Source: JAWLHU01 sp049325315
Lineage (GTDB): Bacteria; Bacillota; Sulfobacillia; Symbiobacteriales; Symbiobacteriaceae
NCBI GenBank assembly: GCA_049325315.1
Contig: JBMONB010000074.1
Coordinates: forward strand, 33,026 to 97,025
DNA length: 64,000 nucleotides
Reading direction: 5' to 3'
Shown: piece after piece, positions 50,600-59,235 of the stretch
Numbering within the stretch: the stretch's first letter is position 1
How the letters are laid out: the number at the start of each line of letters is the position of its first letter
The notes under the pieces: model-generated
Told to the model about the DNA's origin: nothing
The model's input: the letters and a program-made list of their open reading frames with translations, nothing else
The model's database searches: none
Position numbers and translations under genes: made by a program

Positions 50600-51919
50600 T
50601 TACACGAAGAGGAAGCTGAAGAGCGAACCGAGGAGCCGGACCAGCGGCGCCAAGATGAACATGTCGCTGTCTGCCGCCCACATGGCGGTATCGGGAATGG
50701 TGGAGGAGATCAGCGAGGTGACCATTAGCCACTGGCCCCAGGCGACCACGGTGGCGGTGATCACGCCGCCCAGGAAGGCGCCCCGCACGCCGCCGGTGGC
50801 GTTGCCGAAGACACCCGCCGTCGCAGCGTGGAAGAAGAGCACGATCATGGTCGGCACGAAGACGTAGCCCACGGTGTTGCCCAGCACCACCAGCCAGACC
50901 AGCGCCGCGATGAAGGCGCCCAGGAAGCCGATGATCGAGGCGGTGGGGGCGTACGGGTAGACCACCGGGCAGTCAAGGGCCGGCTTGGCGTTCGGCACGA
51001 TCTTGGTGGCGATACCCCGGAAGGCCGGGACGATCTCACCGATCAGGAGACGGACGCCGAAGAGCACCACAGCGATGCCGGCGGCGAACTTGAAGGCCTC
51101 GAGCAGGGAGTAGATGATGAAGGAGTTGCTGCCCGACTTGGCGACCAGCTCCTGGGCTCCGGGGGTCCCCTTGAAGCTGAGGATGATTGCCCCGATCACG
51201 TAGAGGGCGCCCATCAGCACGGAGATGATCACGTTGGAGTCCTTCAGGAAGTCGAGCCCCTTGGGCAGCTGCAGCGTCTCGGAGTCCCGTTCCTTGTTGC
51301 CGAAGAACTGGCCCGCCAGGCCGCCCAGCAGCGCCACCGAGGCGGCGGTGTGGCCCAGGGCGATCTCATCGCCACCGGTGATCTTCCGCATGTAGGGCTG
51401 GGTGAGCGCAGGCTGCAGGGTCCAGTAGAGACCCATGACCACCGAGAAGAAGGCGATCAGGCCCCAGGTGTTGATCTGGGCCGTGGCGCCCACGGCGTCC
51501 AGCACCACGCCGATGAAGATGGCGGTGGTCCAGAACATCATGTGGCCGGTCAGGTAGATGTACTTGAAGGGCGTGAAGCGGGCGAGCAGGACGTTAATGA
51601 GAAAGCCGAAGGTCATGATCAGCGCCACGGCGCCGCCATACTTGGAGTTGAAGGCCTCGAAACCCATGAAATTGGAGAGTGCCTGCTGCTGGAGGCCGAA
51701 GACCTCAGCCCACATCGGCTGGAAGACCAGAAGTGCGTTGACGATGGCGCCTGCGCCGATACCGATGATCAAGAAGCCGACGACCGCCTTCATGGTTCCG
51801 GAGACCACCTGGCTGGCGGTCTTCTTCTGGACGAGCAGACCGATCATCACAATGAGGCCGATCAGAATCGCCGGCTGGCCGAACAGGTTGTTGGCCAACC
51901 ACTGGGCTACTGCTACCAT
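50600..51919 (-). CDS. PTS system EIIC component, ascorbate/UlaA family
   Basis: Membrane transport subunit of an ascorbate-type (AG superfamily) phosphotransferase system, 439 residues and about eleven hydrophobic segments. It resembles UlaA/SgaT in length and in stretches such as VVSGTMKAVVGFLIIGIGA and NTVGYVFVPTMIVLFFHAAT. It would move the substrate while EIIB phosphorylates it. AGGAGG precedes the ATG. The true substrate may differ from ascorbate, because typical ascorbate genes (ulaD, E, F, G) are missing here. Confidence 0.9.
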   Translation of the reverse strand: MVAVAQWLANNLFGQPAILIGLIVMIGLLVQKKTASQVVSGTMKAVVGFLIIGIGAGAIVNALLVFQPMWAEVFGLQQQALSNFMGFEAFNSKYGGAVALIMTFGFLINVLLARFTPFKYIYLTGHMMFWTTAIFIGVVLDAVGATAQINTWGLIAFFSVVMGLYWTLQPALTQPYMRKITGGDEIALGHTAASVALLGGLAGQFFGNKERDSETLQLPKGLDFLKDSNVIISVLMGALYVIGAIILSFKGTPGAQELVAKSGSNSFIIYSLLEAFKFAAGIAVVLFGVRLLIGEIVPAFRGIATKIVPNAKPALDCPVVYPYAPTASIIGFLGAFIAALVWLVVLGNTVGYVFVPTMIVLFFHAATAGVFGNATGGVRGAFLGGVITATVVAWGQWLMVTSLISSTIPDTAMWAADSDMFILAPLVRLLGSLFSFLFV

Positions 51920-51950
51920 TCCCTAACCTCCTATGTGCAAAGGATTCCGG

Positions 51951-52214
51951 CTAGAGGATCTGCTGGAGCGCTTCCCTGATCTCACCCTTGTTCAGATAGC
52001 TGTTCACCACGAGTACCTTCGCCTTGTGTCCGGCCAGGAGCGGCGCCAGTTGCGGGCTGGCGATGATCACATCGGCCCTTTCGGATGCGGCAGAGCTTAC
52101 ATCCATGTGGTCGACATCGGCCTGAATCCCCAGCTCCCGGCAGACATCTTCAATGTTCATCCGGAGAAGCAGGCTGGTTCCCTGCCCCAGTCCGCAGACT
52201 GCCAGAATCTTCAT
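51951..52214 (-). CDS. PTS system EIIB component, ascorbate/UlaB family
   Basis: Cytoplasmic phosphotransfer subunit, 87 residues, with phospho-accepting Cys7 in the P-loop-like AVCGLGQGTS. It passes phosphate from EIIA to the sugar bound by EIIC. The internal ATG with GGGAGGTGA upstream is chosen over a longer frame. It lies between the regulator and EIIC genes. A free EIIA gene is not present; the regulator next door carries the only EIIA domain. Confidence 0.93.
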   Translation of the reverse strand: MKILAVCGLGQGTSLLLRMNIEDVCRELGIQADVDHMDVSSAASERADVIIASPQLAPLLAGHKAKVLVVNSYLNKGEIREALQQIL

Positions 52215-52221
52215 CCCCCGG

Positions 52222-54174
52222 TCACCTCCCTTCCACCCCACTGCTCTGCCCAACTAGCTGCAGAATCTGGGAGACGGTACCTTCTTCGAAAACCCGGCGG
52301 GCGTCGGAGTTGGCCAAAAGGTCAGCCAGTTGCTGGAGCGCCCGCAGATGGGTCTCCGCATCGGGGCTGGCCATGGCCACCAGCAGCCGGACTGGATCAT
52401 TGGCCGGATGCCCAAAGGGCACGGGGTGCCGGAGCCGGATCAGGCTGAAGGCGATGGCCTTGACCCCATCTTCCGGGCGGGCGTGGGGCATGGCGATCCC
52501 CTTGTCGACCACGATATAGGCGCCGATTCGCCGGACGGTCTCAACCATGGCATCCACATAGCGGGGCTCTACCCGGTTCGATTCGACCAGGGGGGCGCCG
52601 GCCAGCCGGATCGCCTCTTCCCAGTCTGTGGCCTCCACATCGAGACGAATCAGCTCTGGTGAGAGAACCTGGTCTAGCATGGGACCTCGCTTCCTTTCGC
52701 GGGGGCTGGCAAATCCCTCCGCCAGGAGCGCCTGCTGAATCTGCCTGGCATCTTCGGGTGTGAGAAACGGGTTGACAACCACAACGGGAACGGCGGGCAG
52801 CGAGAGCGGAATGGTGGAGATGACCAGGTTCACCTGGGCCAGCGCCGGATGGTCACAGACCCGGTTCATGGGGACCACATCGGCGATCTGCACGGTGGGA
52901 AAGACCCGCTGCATGCGCCCTTCCAGGAGGCGGGCGGTGCCGATACCGCTGCCGCAGACCAGCAGGACCCGGGTGTGACGCCGGGCGGAGGCCCGCTCCA
53001 GGTAGGCACCGACGTGCATGGCCAGGTAGGTCAGTTCGTCGAGGGGGAGGCGCACATCGAGGCGTCGCTCCAGCTCGGGAGCGGCGGCCTCGGTGGCGGC
53101 CACCAGAAAGCCGTAGCGCTCGATAATCTGGTCCCGCAGGGGGTTGACCAGCCGCAGCCCGTACCGGAGCCGGTAGATGGCGGGCCGCAGGTGCAGCAGC
53201 AGGCCCCGGAAGAGGTCCTCGTCGGCCAGGCTCACCCCCAACTGAGCCCCGGCCACCGAGACAAATGCCTCTGCCGCCTCCACCAGGGCGGCCTCGGGAA
53301 CGGCGGAACCGACCGGCTCCCGCTCGCGCACCGCCTTGGCGCCCAGCAGGTGAAGCGTGACATAGCCGCACTCGCCGGCGGGAATCGAGACCCGGAGCGG
53401 CCCGGCCAACTGCCGGGTAAGGTCGCAGGCGACCTCCCATTCGGGGCACCGGGTGAGTTCGGCCATCTGCGCGGGGTCCATAACGATGTCGTGCCCGGCC
53501 CGCAGCCGCATGACCGCGACGCTCAGGTGGTAGACCAGCGCCTGGAAGGCCACATCCGCCAGCTCAAAGGGAAGGCGCTGGGCGGCAGTGAGCACCGCCT
53601 GTTCAATGACCGCCATCTCCTCGGCGGGCAGGGGTTGTATCGGAAAGAAGGAGGCGGTCGAACGGGATGGGCTGGCCAGTTCCACCAGGGCCTGCCGGAT
53701 TCCGCTCTCGGAGCCCTCGGCCACCATTCCGTGGGAGAGCCGGCGGAGGCGGAGGCCTCTTCGCTCCAGCCACTCCTCCACCCCCTTCAGGTCCTCGACC
53801 ACGGTGCGCCGGCTGACGAAGAGTTCGTCGGCCAGGCGTCCGAGGGTGAGCGGGGCGTTCCGGTAAAGGAGCGCCGCCACAATGGCCTGCACCCGCTCCT
53901 CGGGCGAGAGGCGGTAGGCGCCGGGCTCGCCCGGCGGGCCGGACCGGAGCCAGTCGGGTCGCTCGGCCGGCGGGATCCGCAGGCAGGCGCCGCGCCGCTT
54001 GTGCCGCTCCACCCGGTAGGGGGTGGTGCGCTCCATGTACTCCTCGACAGCAACCAGGTCCAGGCGGATGCTGCGAGGCGATACACCCAGCCGCTCCGCC
54101 AACTCCACAACGCTTACAAAATCGGCCTGGTCCACCAATATGGAGAGGATCATCCGCTGGCGTTGACTGAGCAC
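52222..54174 (-). CDS. PRD-containing BglG/MtlR-type regulator with EIIB and EIIA domains
   Basis: Multidomain transcription factor of 650 residues controlled by PTS phosphorylation. Two N-terminal helix-turn-helix parts (about 5-60 and 95-140) are followed by PRD1 (His216, His275), PRD2 (His328, His387), an EIIB-like domain with Cys407 in LLVCGSGIGTARLL, and an EIIA-like domain with His564 in AMPHARPED. All expected phosphorylation sites are retained. It starts at GTG with GGGGGGAT upstream and is the first gene of the operon, seven bases before EIIB. Because no separate EIIA gene exists, its EIIA domain may also serve transport, as well as sensing. Confidence 0.92.
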   Translation of the reverse strand: MLSQRQRMILSILVDQADFVSVVELAERLGVSPRSIRLDLVAVEEYMERTTPYRVERHKRRGACLRIPPAERPDWLRSGPPGEPGAYRLSPEERVQAIVAALLYRNAPLTLGRLADELFVSRRTVVEDLKGVEEWLERRGLRLRRLSHGMVAEGSESGIRQALVELASPSRSTASFFPIQPLPAEEMAVIEQAVLTAAQRLPFELADVAFQALVYHLSVAVMRLRAGHDIVMDPAQMAELTRCPEWEVACDLTRQLAGPLRVSIPAGECGYVTLHLLGAKAVREREPVGSAVPEAALVEAAEAFVSVAGAQLGVSLADEDLFRGLLLHLRPAIYRLRYGLRLVNPLRDQIIERYGFLVAATEAAAPELERRLDVRLPLDELTYLAMHVGAYLERASARRHTRVLLVCGSGIGTARLLEGRMQRVFPTVQIADVVPMNRVCDHPALAQVNLVISTIPLSLPAVPVVVVNPFLTPEDARQIQQALLAEGFASPRERKRGPMLDQVLSPELIRLDVEATDWEEAIRLAGAPLVESNRVEPRYVDAMVETVRRIGAYIVVDKGIAMPHARPEDGVKAIAFSLIRLRHPVPFGHPANDPVRLLVAMASPDAETHLRALQQLADLLANSDARRVFEEGTVSQILQLVGQSSGVEGR

Positions 54175-54285
54175 GCAGCCATCCCCCCTACCGTTATCAT
54201 ACTTCGTTCAACTAGCGGATTGTTAGTGCAACTTAAAGCCCATTCGAATCGGCAAAGATGCACAGCGTCGCCCCGGCACCAATGG

Positions 54286-54336
54286 CAATGGCGGGTGACC
54301 GGCCGGCTTGGAGCCTGACCCTGTCACCCGCCATTG
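54286..54336 (-). terminator. Large hairpin between CoA-disulfide reductase and regulator genes
   Basis: Perfect 14-base arms CAATGGCGGGTGAC enclose 23 bases that themselves can form GGCT-TGG-AGCC. It lies 44 bases after the reductase stop. There is no U-tract, so it may act as a terminator, or as an operator for the divergent-looking regulator gene region downstream. Confidence 0.5.
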
Positions 54337-54379
54337 ATTCACCGTAACTTTCGACACACAGTCCTTTCTTTCCTGCGAA

Positions 54380-56056
54380 CTACCGGACCGCCCGTACCAT
54401 CTGGGTCACCGGGAAGAGCACATAGCCGCCGGTCAGGCTGGCCACCGAGGCAAAGGAGCGCTGCACCAGCTGCCGGGCTGCCACGTAGGCGGTGGAGCCG
54501 TTGCGATCGTAGACCACCGTCTCCCGGCTCGGGTCCAGCTCCGCCAGGCGGTGGCGGAGTTCATCCACCGGGATGTTAATAGCGCCCGGAATCGCGCCGA
54601 GCTCGAACTCGTAGGGGTTGCGGAGATCGATGATCTGCAGGTCGTCCCCCGCCTCCAGCTTCGCCAGCAGCGCCTCCGGGGTGAGCACCTGTAAGAGCCC
54701 CCGGCGGATGTTCTGCACCACCATGCCCGCCACGATGGCGGGATCCTTGGCGGAGCCGAAGGGGGGCGCGTAGGCCAGGTCGAGGTTGGTCAGGTCATCG
54801 ACGCCAAGCTTGCCCATAATGGCGGTGGCGAAGACGTCGGTCCGCTTGTCGACCCCGTTGCCGCCGATCAGTTGGGCGCCCAGCAGCCGCCCGGTTTCCC
54901 GGTCGGCAATCAGCTTGATCAGCATCTCCTGCACGTTGGGGTAGTAGTCGGCATGGTCGCCGGACATGGTGTAGCTGACAATGGGGTCAAACCCGGCCGC
55001 CCGGGCCTTGCCCTCGGAGAGGCCGGTGCAGGCGGCCACCAGCGAGCCCACCCGCACGATGGCGGTGCCGAGCGCCCCGGGGAAGGTGAGGTCGTCGCCG
55101 GCGGCGTTGGCGCCGGCCACCCGCCCCTGCTTATTGGCCGGGCCGGCCAGCGGAATCAGGGCCGGACGCCCGGTCACCAGGTGGATCGTCTCCACCGCAT
55201 CGCCGGCGGCGTAAATGGCGGGGTCGCTGGTTCGCATGCGGTCATCGACCTGAATCCCCCCGGTGGGGCCGATGGCCAGGCCTGCCGAACGGGCCAGCCG
55301 GGTGTCGGGCCGGGCGCCCAGCCCGAGTATGAACAGGTCTCCTTCCACCAGACGGCCGCTCTCCAGCCGTACGCCGGTGGCCTCCTGCTCCCCCTCGAAG
55401 GCGGCGATGCCGTCGCCGGTGATCACCTCGACGCCCATCTGCATCAGGTTCTGCTGTACGAAGGCGGCCATTTCGGGGTCCAGCGGAGGCAGCACCTGCT
55501 CGGCCTTCTCCACCAGGGTGACCGACATGCCCAGGTTGAGCAGGTTCTCCACCATCTCCAGGCCAATGAAGCCGGCGCCCACCACCACTGCCCTGGCTGC
55601 CCAACGCTCCTCCAGGAACGACCGGATCGCGTCGGAGTCGGGCACGGTCCGTACCATGAAGATGTTGGGCAGGTCGATGCCGGGAAGCGGCGGGCGAATG
55701 GGGATTGAGCCGGGGGCGAGGATCAGTTGGGTGTAGGACTCCCGGTAGCTCTCGCCCGTCTCATGGTTCCGGACCTCCACCTGCTTTGCTGCCCGGTCGA
55801 CGGCCACCACCTCGTGGCGCACCCGGACATCTACAGCAAAACGGGCCTTGAAGCTCTCCGGGGTCTGGAGCAGGAGGGCCGAGCGGTCGCCAATCTCCTT
55901 GCCGACATAGTAGGGCAGGCCGCAGTTGGCGAACGAGATATACGGCCCCCGCTCGAACAGAATGATCTCCGCCTGCTCATCGGTACGGCGAGCGCGCGCC
56001 GCGGCGCTGGCTCCACCGGCCACCCCCCCGATGATCAAGATTCTACGGTTGGACAT
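54380..56056 (-). CDS. CoA-disulfide reductase-like flavoprotein with degenerate rhodanese tail
   Basis: FAD- and NAD(P)H-dependent disulfide reductase of the CoADR/NADH-persulfide reductase type, 558 residues. The FAD site is IIGGVAGGASAAAR, the single redox-active Cys45 is in SFANCGLPYYVG, the NAD(P)H site is VVGAGFIGLEM, and the second FAD site is YAAGDAVE. A C-terminal rhodanese domain (about 465-555) follows. At the position of its usual catalytic cysteine it reads VVYDRNGSTAY, with Asp517, so sulfur transfer by that domain is unlikely. The ATG with GGGAGGGA nine bases upstream is the start. A separate rhodanese with an intact cysteine is encoded divergently. Confidence 0.9.
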   Translation of the reverse strand: MSNRRILIIGGVAGGASAAARARRTDEQAEIILFERGPYISFANCGLPYYVGKEIGDRSALLLQTPESFKARFAVDVRVRHEVVAVDRAAKQVEVRNHETGESYRESYTQLILAPGSIPIRPPLPGIDLPNIFMVRTVPDSDAIRSFLEERWAARAVVVGAGFIGLEMVENLLNLGMSVTLVEKAEQVLPPLDPEMAAFVQQNLMQMGVEVITGDGIAAFEGEQEATGVRLESGRLVEGDLFILGLGARPDTRLARSAGLAIGPTGGIQVDDRMRTSDPAIYAAGDAVETIHLVTGRPALIPLAGPANKQGRVAGANAAGDDLTFPGALGTAIVRVGSLVAACTGLSEGKARAAGFDPIVSYTMSGDHADYYPNVQEMLIKLIADRETGRLLGAQLIGGNGVDKRTDVFATAIMGKLGVDDLTNLDLAYAPPFGSAKDPAIVAGMVVQNIRRGLLQVLTPEALLAKLEAGDDLQIIDLRNPYEFELGAIPGAINIPVDELRHRLAELDPSRETVVYDRNGSTAYVAARQLVQRSFASVASLTGGYVLFPVTQMVRAVR

Positions 56057-56178
56057 AACAGGTCCCTCCCTGCGAAGCGTGGTTCGACCAGGGACCATTA
56101 TAGATTATACCCCCCACCGTACCACAATAGAGAAATGGCGCTATCCCAGTACTTTTCTACAAATCAGGTCGATACCCC

Positions 56179-56208
56179 TTGATTTCCCCCTACGGGTACG
56201 GGTATGAT
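56179..56208 (+). promoter_or_regulatory. Promoter of the free rhodanese gene
   Basis: TTGATT, 18-base spacer, TATGAT. Transcription would begin after 56210, which excludes an ATG start at 56179 and supports the GTG at 56263. Confidence 0.65.
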
Positions 56209-56262
56209 TCCTCTTGTAAGCGGACCCTTTTACCGTCAATCGAATCGAGAAGGGGGATCCTT

Positions 56263-56589
56263 GTGTTCGCGTTGTTTGGACCGCGCATGAACAATATCAG
56301 CACGGCGGAGCTGCAGGCTCGCCTGGAGAAGGGCGAGAAGCCGATCATTATCGATGTCCGGGAGCCGTGGGAGTACGCGGAAGGGCACGTGCCGGGCTCT
56401 ATTCTAAAGCCAGTGGGCCAGATTCGCTCCTGGTCGAACCAGTTGAAGAAGGACGATGAGATCATCTTGATCTGCCGGACCGCCAGCCGCTCGGCCATGG
56501 CCTACCAGTACCTCGCCGCCCTCGGTTTCACCAACCTGAGGAACGTCGCCGGCGGCATCGTCACCTGGCGGGGCGCCGTGGCCCGATAA
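56263..56589 (+). CDS. Single-domain rhodanese-like sulfurtransferase
   Basis: Sulfurtransferase of 108 residues with the rhodanese fold: IIIDVREPWEYAEGHVPGS near the middle and the active-site loop CRTASRS beginning at Cys71. It could carry persulfide sulfur to or from the CoA-disulfide/persulfide reductase encoded divergently. The GTG start has GAAGGGGG upstream and follows a good promoter. A strong terminator ends the unit. Confidence 0.9.
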   Translation: MFALFGPRMNNISTAELQARLEKGEKPIIIDVREPWEYAEGHVPGSILKPVGQIRSWSNQLKKDDEIILICRTASRSAMAYQYLAALGFTNLRNVAGGIVTWRGAVAR

Positions 56590-56625
56590 TCCCCGGCTCG
56601 CCACCACCGAGCCTCCATATCAACC

Positions 56626-56664
56626 GACCGCAGCCCGGACCTCCCCACGGGCTGCGGTCTTTTT
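56626..56664 (+). terminator. Rhodanese gene terminator
   Basis: Perfect 11-base arms GACCGCAGCCC and GGGCTGCGGTC followed by TTTTT. Confidence 0.92.
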
Positions 56665-56684
56665 CCAGCGATTCGTCATAGATA

Positions 56685-56713
56685 TTGACCAATCGGTAAG
56701 CTGTCGTTACGAT
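56685..56713 (+). promoter_or_regulatory. Promoter of phnDEC with overlapping inverted repeats
   Basis: TTGACC, 17 bases, TACGAT. The spacer and -10 lie in ATCGGTAA-N7-TTACGAT, an inverted repeat with one bulged base. A second one, ATTAC-N8-GTAAT, lies just downstream (56720-56738). The unit is probably regulated, but the regulator is not identified. Confidence 0.6.
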
Positions 56714-56752
56714 ATTTCCATTACGGCATTCGGTAATCGAGGAGGAAGCGCT

Positions 56753-57643
56753 GTGATTCGACAGGCCCTGGCCGCCCTGCTCGGCCTGCTGCTGCTGGTC
56801 GGCTGTGGTACTGGAGCGAAGGAGAAGGACCTGCGCGTGATGGTGATCCCAACCCAGGCCGGCGAGGCCTTTGAAACGGCCATGACCAGACTGGAGCGAG
56901 AGCTCTCCAGCCGGAGCGGCCTGCCGGTCAAGGTGACGATCGGCACCGACTACGCCGCCGTCGTGGAGGCGCTGCGGTTCGGCAAGATCGAGGCGGCCTA
57001 CTTCGGCCCCTTCACCTATGTGGTGGCCAGCGCCCAGAGCGGAGCGCGGGCCTTCGCAACCATGCAGATCAAGGGCAAGCCTTACTACCACAGCTACATG
57101 ATTGTCCCGAAGGACTCGCCCATCACCCAGTTGACGAGCCCTGCGGACTTCACTGCCCAGGTGAAGGGGAAGCGGTTCGCCTTCGCCGATGCCGGCTCGA
57201 CCTCGGGCTCGCTGGTTCCCAGGCTCGCCCTCAAGCGGGCGGGGCTGAACTGGGAAAGCGACGTGAAGTACACCTTCACTGGCCATCATGATGCCGTGCT
57301 GGCAGCGGTGGCGGGCGGTAAGGCGGAGATCGGCGCCGTTGACAGCGCCATCTTCGAGGGCCAGCTGCGCGAGAAGATGCCCGCCGAGTTCGCCAAGGTC
57401 CGGGTGGTGTGGCAGTCTGAGCCGCTCTACCAATACCCTTGGGCGGCCCGCGGCGACCTGGACCCGAAGCTGGTGCACCGGCTGCAGAAGGCCTTCCTGG
57501 AGATCGAGGACCGGGAGATTCTGAGCGCCCTGGGCGGCGCCGACCGGTTCGTGACCGCCGACGACGCCCAGTACGCCCCCATTCGGGAGGCTGCCACCGA
57601 GATGGGCATCGACCTGAAGCGCTACAGCCTCAAGAAGAAGTAG
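56753..57643 (+). CDS. phnD: Phosphonate-type ABC transporter substrate-binding lipoprotein
   Basis: Extracytoplasmic binding protein of the PhnD family for phosphonates, phosphite or related phosphorus compounds. The 296-residue product is anchored at Cys18 in LVGC. Features include GLPVKVTIGTDYAAVVEALR, EAAYFGPFTYVVA and the ADAGSTSGSLVPRLALKRAG segment typical of PhnD. It starts at GTG with GGAGGAAG upstream. First gene of phnD-phnE-phnC. No C-P lyase or phosphonatase gene is in the window, so the imported ligand is not certain. Confidence 0.92.
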   Translation: MIRQALAALLGLLLLVGCGTGAKEKDLRVMVIPTQAGEAFETAMTRLERELSSRSGLPVKVTIGTDYAAVVEALRFGKIEAAYFGPFTYVVASAQSGARAFATMQIKGKPYYHSYMIVPKDSPITQLTSPADFTAQVKGKRFAFADAGSTSGSLVPRLALKRAGLNWESDVKYTFTGHHDAVLAAVAGGKAEIGAVDSAIFEGQLREKMPAEFAKVRVVWQSEPLYQYPWAARGDLDPKLVHRLQKAFLEIEDREILSALGGADRFVTADDAQYAPIREAATEMGIDLKRYSLKKK

Positions 57644-57661
57644 TCGGGAGGTTCGCCTGCC

Positions 57662-58423
57662 ATGTACGCTGCAAGCGCCCGACGGGGCTGGACCTTCACC
57701 GGTCTGCTGACCGCCGCTGTGGTCGCCTCGATCTGGGTGACCGGGTTCAACCCCTCCACCTGGGACCTGGCCAGCGCCCGCACCTTCGTGTTGGAGATGT
57801 TCCCGCCAGACTGGTCGGTCCTGCCGGGGGTGCTGGCGAAGATGGCGGAGACGGTGGGAATCGCCCTGCTGGGCACGGTGCTGGCCTTTCTGTTCGCCTT
57901 CCCCTTCAGCCTGCTGGCGGCCCGGGGGCTGGCGCCCGGGTGGATCGGCGCCCCGGTCCGGGCGCTCATGGCGGTCATGCGGGCGATTCCCGAAATCCTC
58001 TGGGCGCTCCTCTTCCTGGTGGCCACCGACCTGGGGAATATCAGCGGGATTCTGGCGCTCACCGCCCACAACCTGGGGATCCTGGCCAAGCTGATGGCCG
58101 AGGTCTACGAGGCGGCGCCCGCCGGGCCACAGGAGTCGGTGGCCGCCACCGGGGCCGGGCGGCTGGCCACGATCTGGCACGGGGTGCTGCCCTGGTCGGC
58201 CCCGCACGTGCTAAGCCACAGCTTCTTCCGCTTCGAGTGCAACATTCGCACAGCGACGGTGCTGGGCCTGGTGGGCGCCGGCGGCATCGGCCAGCTGCTG
58301 ATGATCCACCGGGCGCTGCTCCAGTACGACAAGATGCTGGTGGACACCCTGGGCATTCTGGCGCTGGTGCTGGCTGCCGACGCCCTGGGCGCCCTCCTCC
58401 GAAGGCAGGTGACCACGGCATGA
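57662..58423 (+). CDS. phnE: Phosphonate-type ABC transporter permease
   Basis: Inner-membrane permease of 253 residues with about six hydrophobic segments, including IPEILWALLFLVATDLG and the coupling region LPWSAPHVLSHSFFRFEC, with GLVGAGGIGQLL close to the end, all PhnE-like. GGGAGG precedes the ATG. The stop overlaps the phnC start (ATGA). Confidence 0.92.
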   Translation: MYAASARRGWTFTGLLTAAVVASIWVTGFNPSTWDLASARTFVLEMFPPDWSVLPGVLAKMAETVGIALLGTVLAFLFAFPFSLLAARGLAPGWIGAPVRALMAVMRAIPEILWALLFLVATDLGNISGILALTAHNLGILAKLMAEVYEAAPAGPQESVAATGAGRLATIWHGVLPWSAPHVLSHSFFRFECNIRTATVLGLVGAGGIGQLLMIHRALLQYDKMLVDTLGILALVLAADALGALLRRQVTTA

Positions 58424-59235
58424 TTGAACTGGAGTCGGTCACCCACCGCTACAAGCCAGACGGGCCGCCCGCCCTGCGGAGTATCTCCCTGCGGGTGGAG
58501 CCGGGGGAGCGGGTGGCGCTGCTGGGGCGGTCGGGCGCGGGGAAGTCGACGCTGCTCCGGTGCATCAACGGGCTGGTGGCGCCCACCGCCGGCTCCGTGC
58601 GCTACCGGGGCCAGCCGGTCGCCGGCCCCCACCTCCGCACCGCCCGCCGCGCCATGGCGATGATCTTTCAGTCGTTCCACCTGATCGAGTCGTATACCGC
58701 CCTGGGCAACGCCCTGGTGGGCTGCTTCGGGCGCCAGCCCTTCTGGCGGACCGCCCTGGGCGCCCTGCCCCCGGCGGAGGTGCGCCTCGCCCGGGGGGCG
58801 CTGGACCGGGTCGGGATCGGCGAGTACGCCCAAACCCCGGTGCGGGAGCTCTCGGGCGGCCAGCGGCAGCGGGTGGCCATCGCCCGGGCACTGGTACAGG
58901 GGGCCGGGGTGATCCTGGGCGATGAGCCGGTAGCCAGCCTGGACCCGGGGGCCGCCCGCTCGGTGCTCGATCTGTTGCTCTCGCTCAACCGGCAGGAGGG
59001 CCTGACGCTGGTGCTCAGCCTGCATGACCCGGCGCTGGCGCTCGCCTATTGCGATCGAATCATCGCCCTGAGGGACGGGCAGATCCTCTTCGACCAGCGC
59101 GCCGCCAACCTCTCGCCCGCAGCCGTCGACGCCATCTATGCCGATGGGGATCCCGCCGCTGCTATAATGGAGGAGAACAGCCCGCAGTTCTCGCCTGCCA
59201 TGAGAGGAGCAAGCGCATGCGGAATCAAGCGCTGA
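58420..59235 (+). CDS. phnC: Phosphonate-type ABC transporter ATP-binding protein
   Basis: ATPase subunit, 271 residues: Walker A LLGRSGAGKSTLLRCING, Q-loop AMIFQSFHLIE, signature LSGGQRQRVAIARAL, Walker B VILGDEPVASLDP, switch His in LSLHDP. The frame is open far upstream through phnE, but the ATG overlapping the phnE stop is the start. The last 25 residues extend beyond the usual PhnC end and overlap the next gene by 19 bases. They may be a recent extension after loss of an earlier stop. Confidence 0.92.
   Translation: MIELESVTHRYKPDGPPALRSISLRVEPGERVALLGRSGAGKSTLLRCINGLVAPTAGSVRYRGQPVAGPHLRTARRAMAMIFQSFHLIESYTALGNALVGCFGRQPFWRTALGALPPAEVRLARGALDRVGIGEYAQTPVRELSGGQRQRVAIARALVQGAGVILGDEPVASLDPGAARSVLDLLLSLNRQEGLTLVLSLHDPALALAYCDRIIALRDGQILFDQRAANLSPAAVDAIYADGDPAAAIMEENSPQFSPAMRGASACGIKR

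Noticed and set aside
52849..54318. Plus-strand open frame of 489 codons opposite the PRD regulator
   Set aside because: Gly/Gln/His-rich antisense translation; the regulator on the other strand has all expected domains and active residues.
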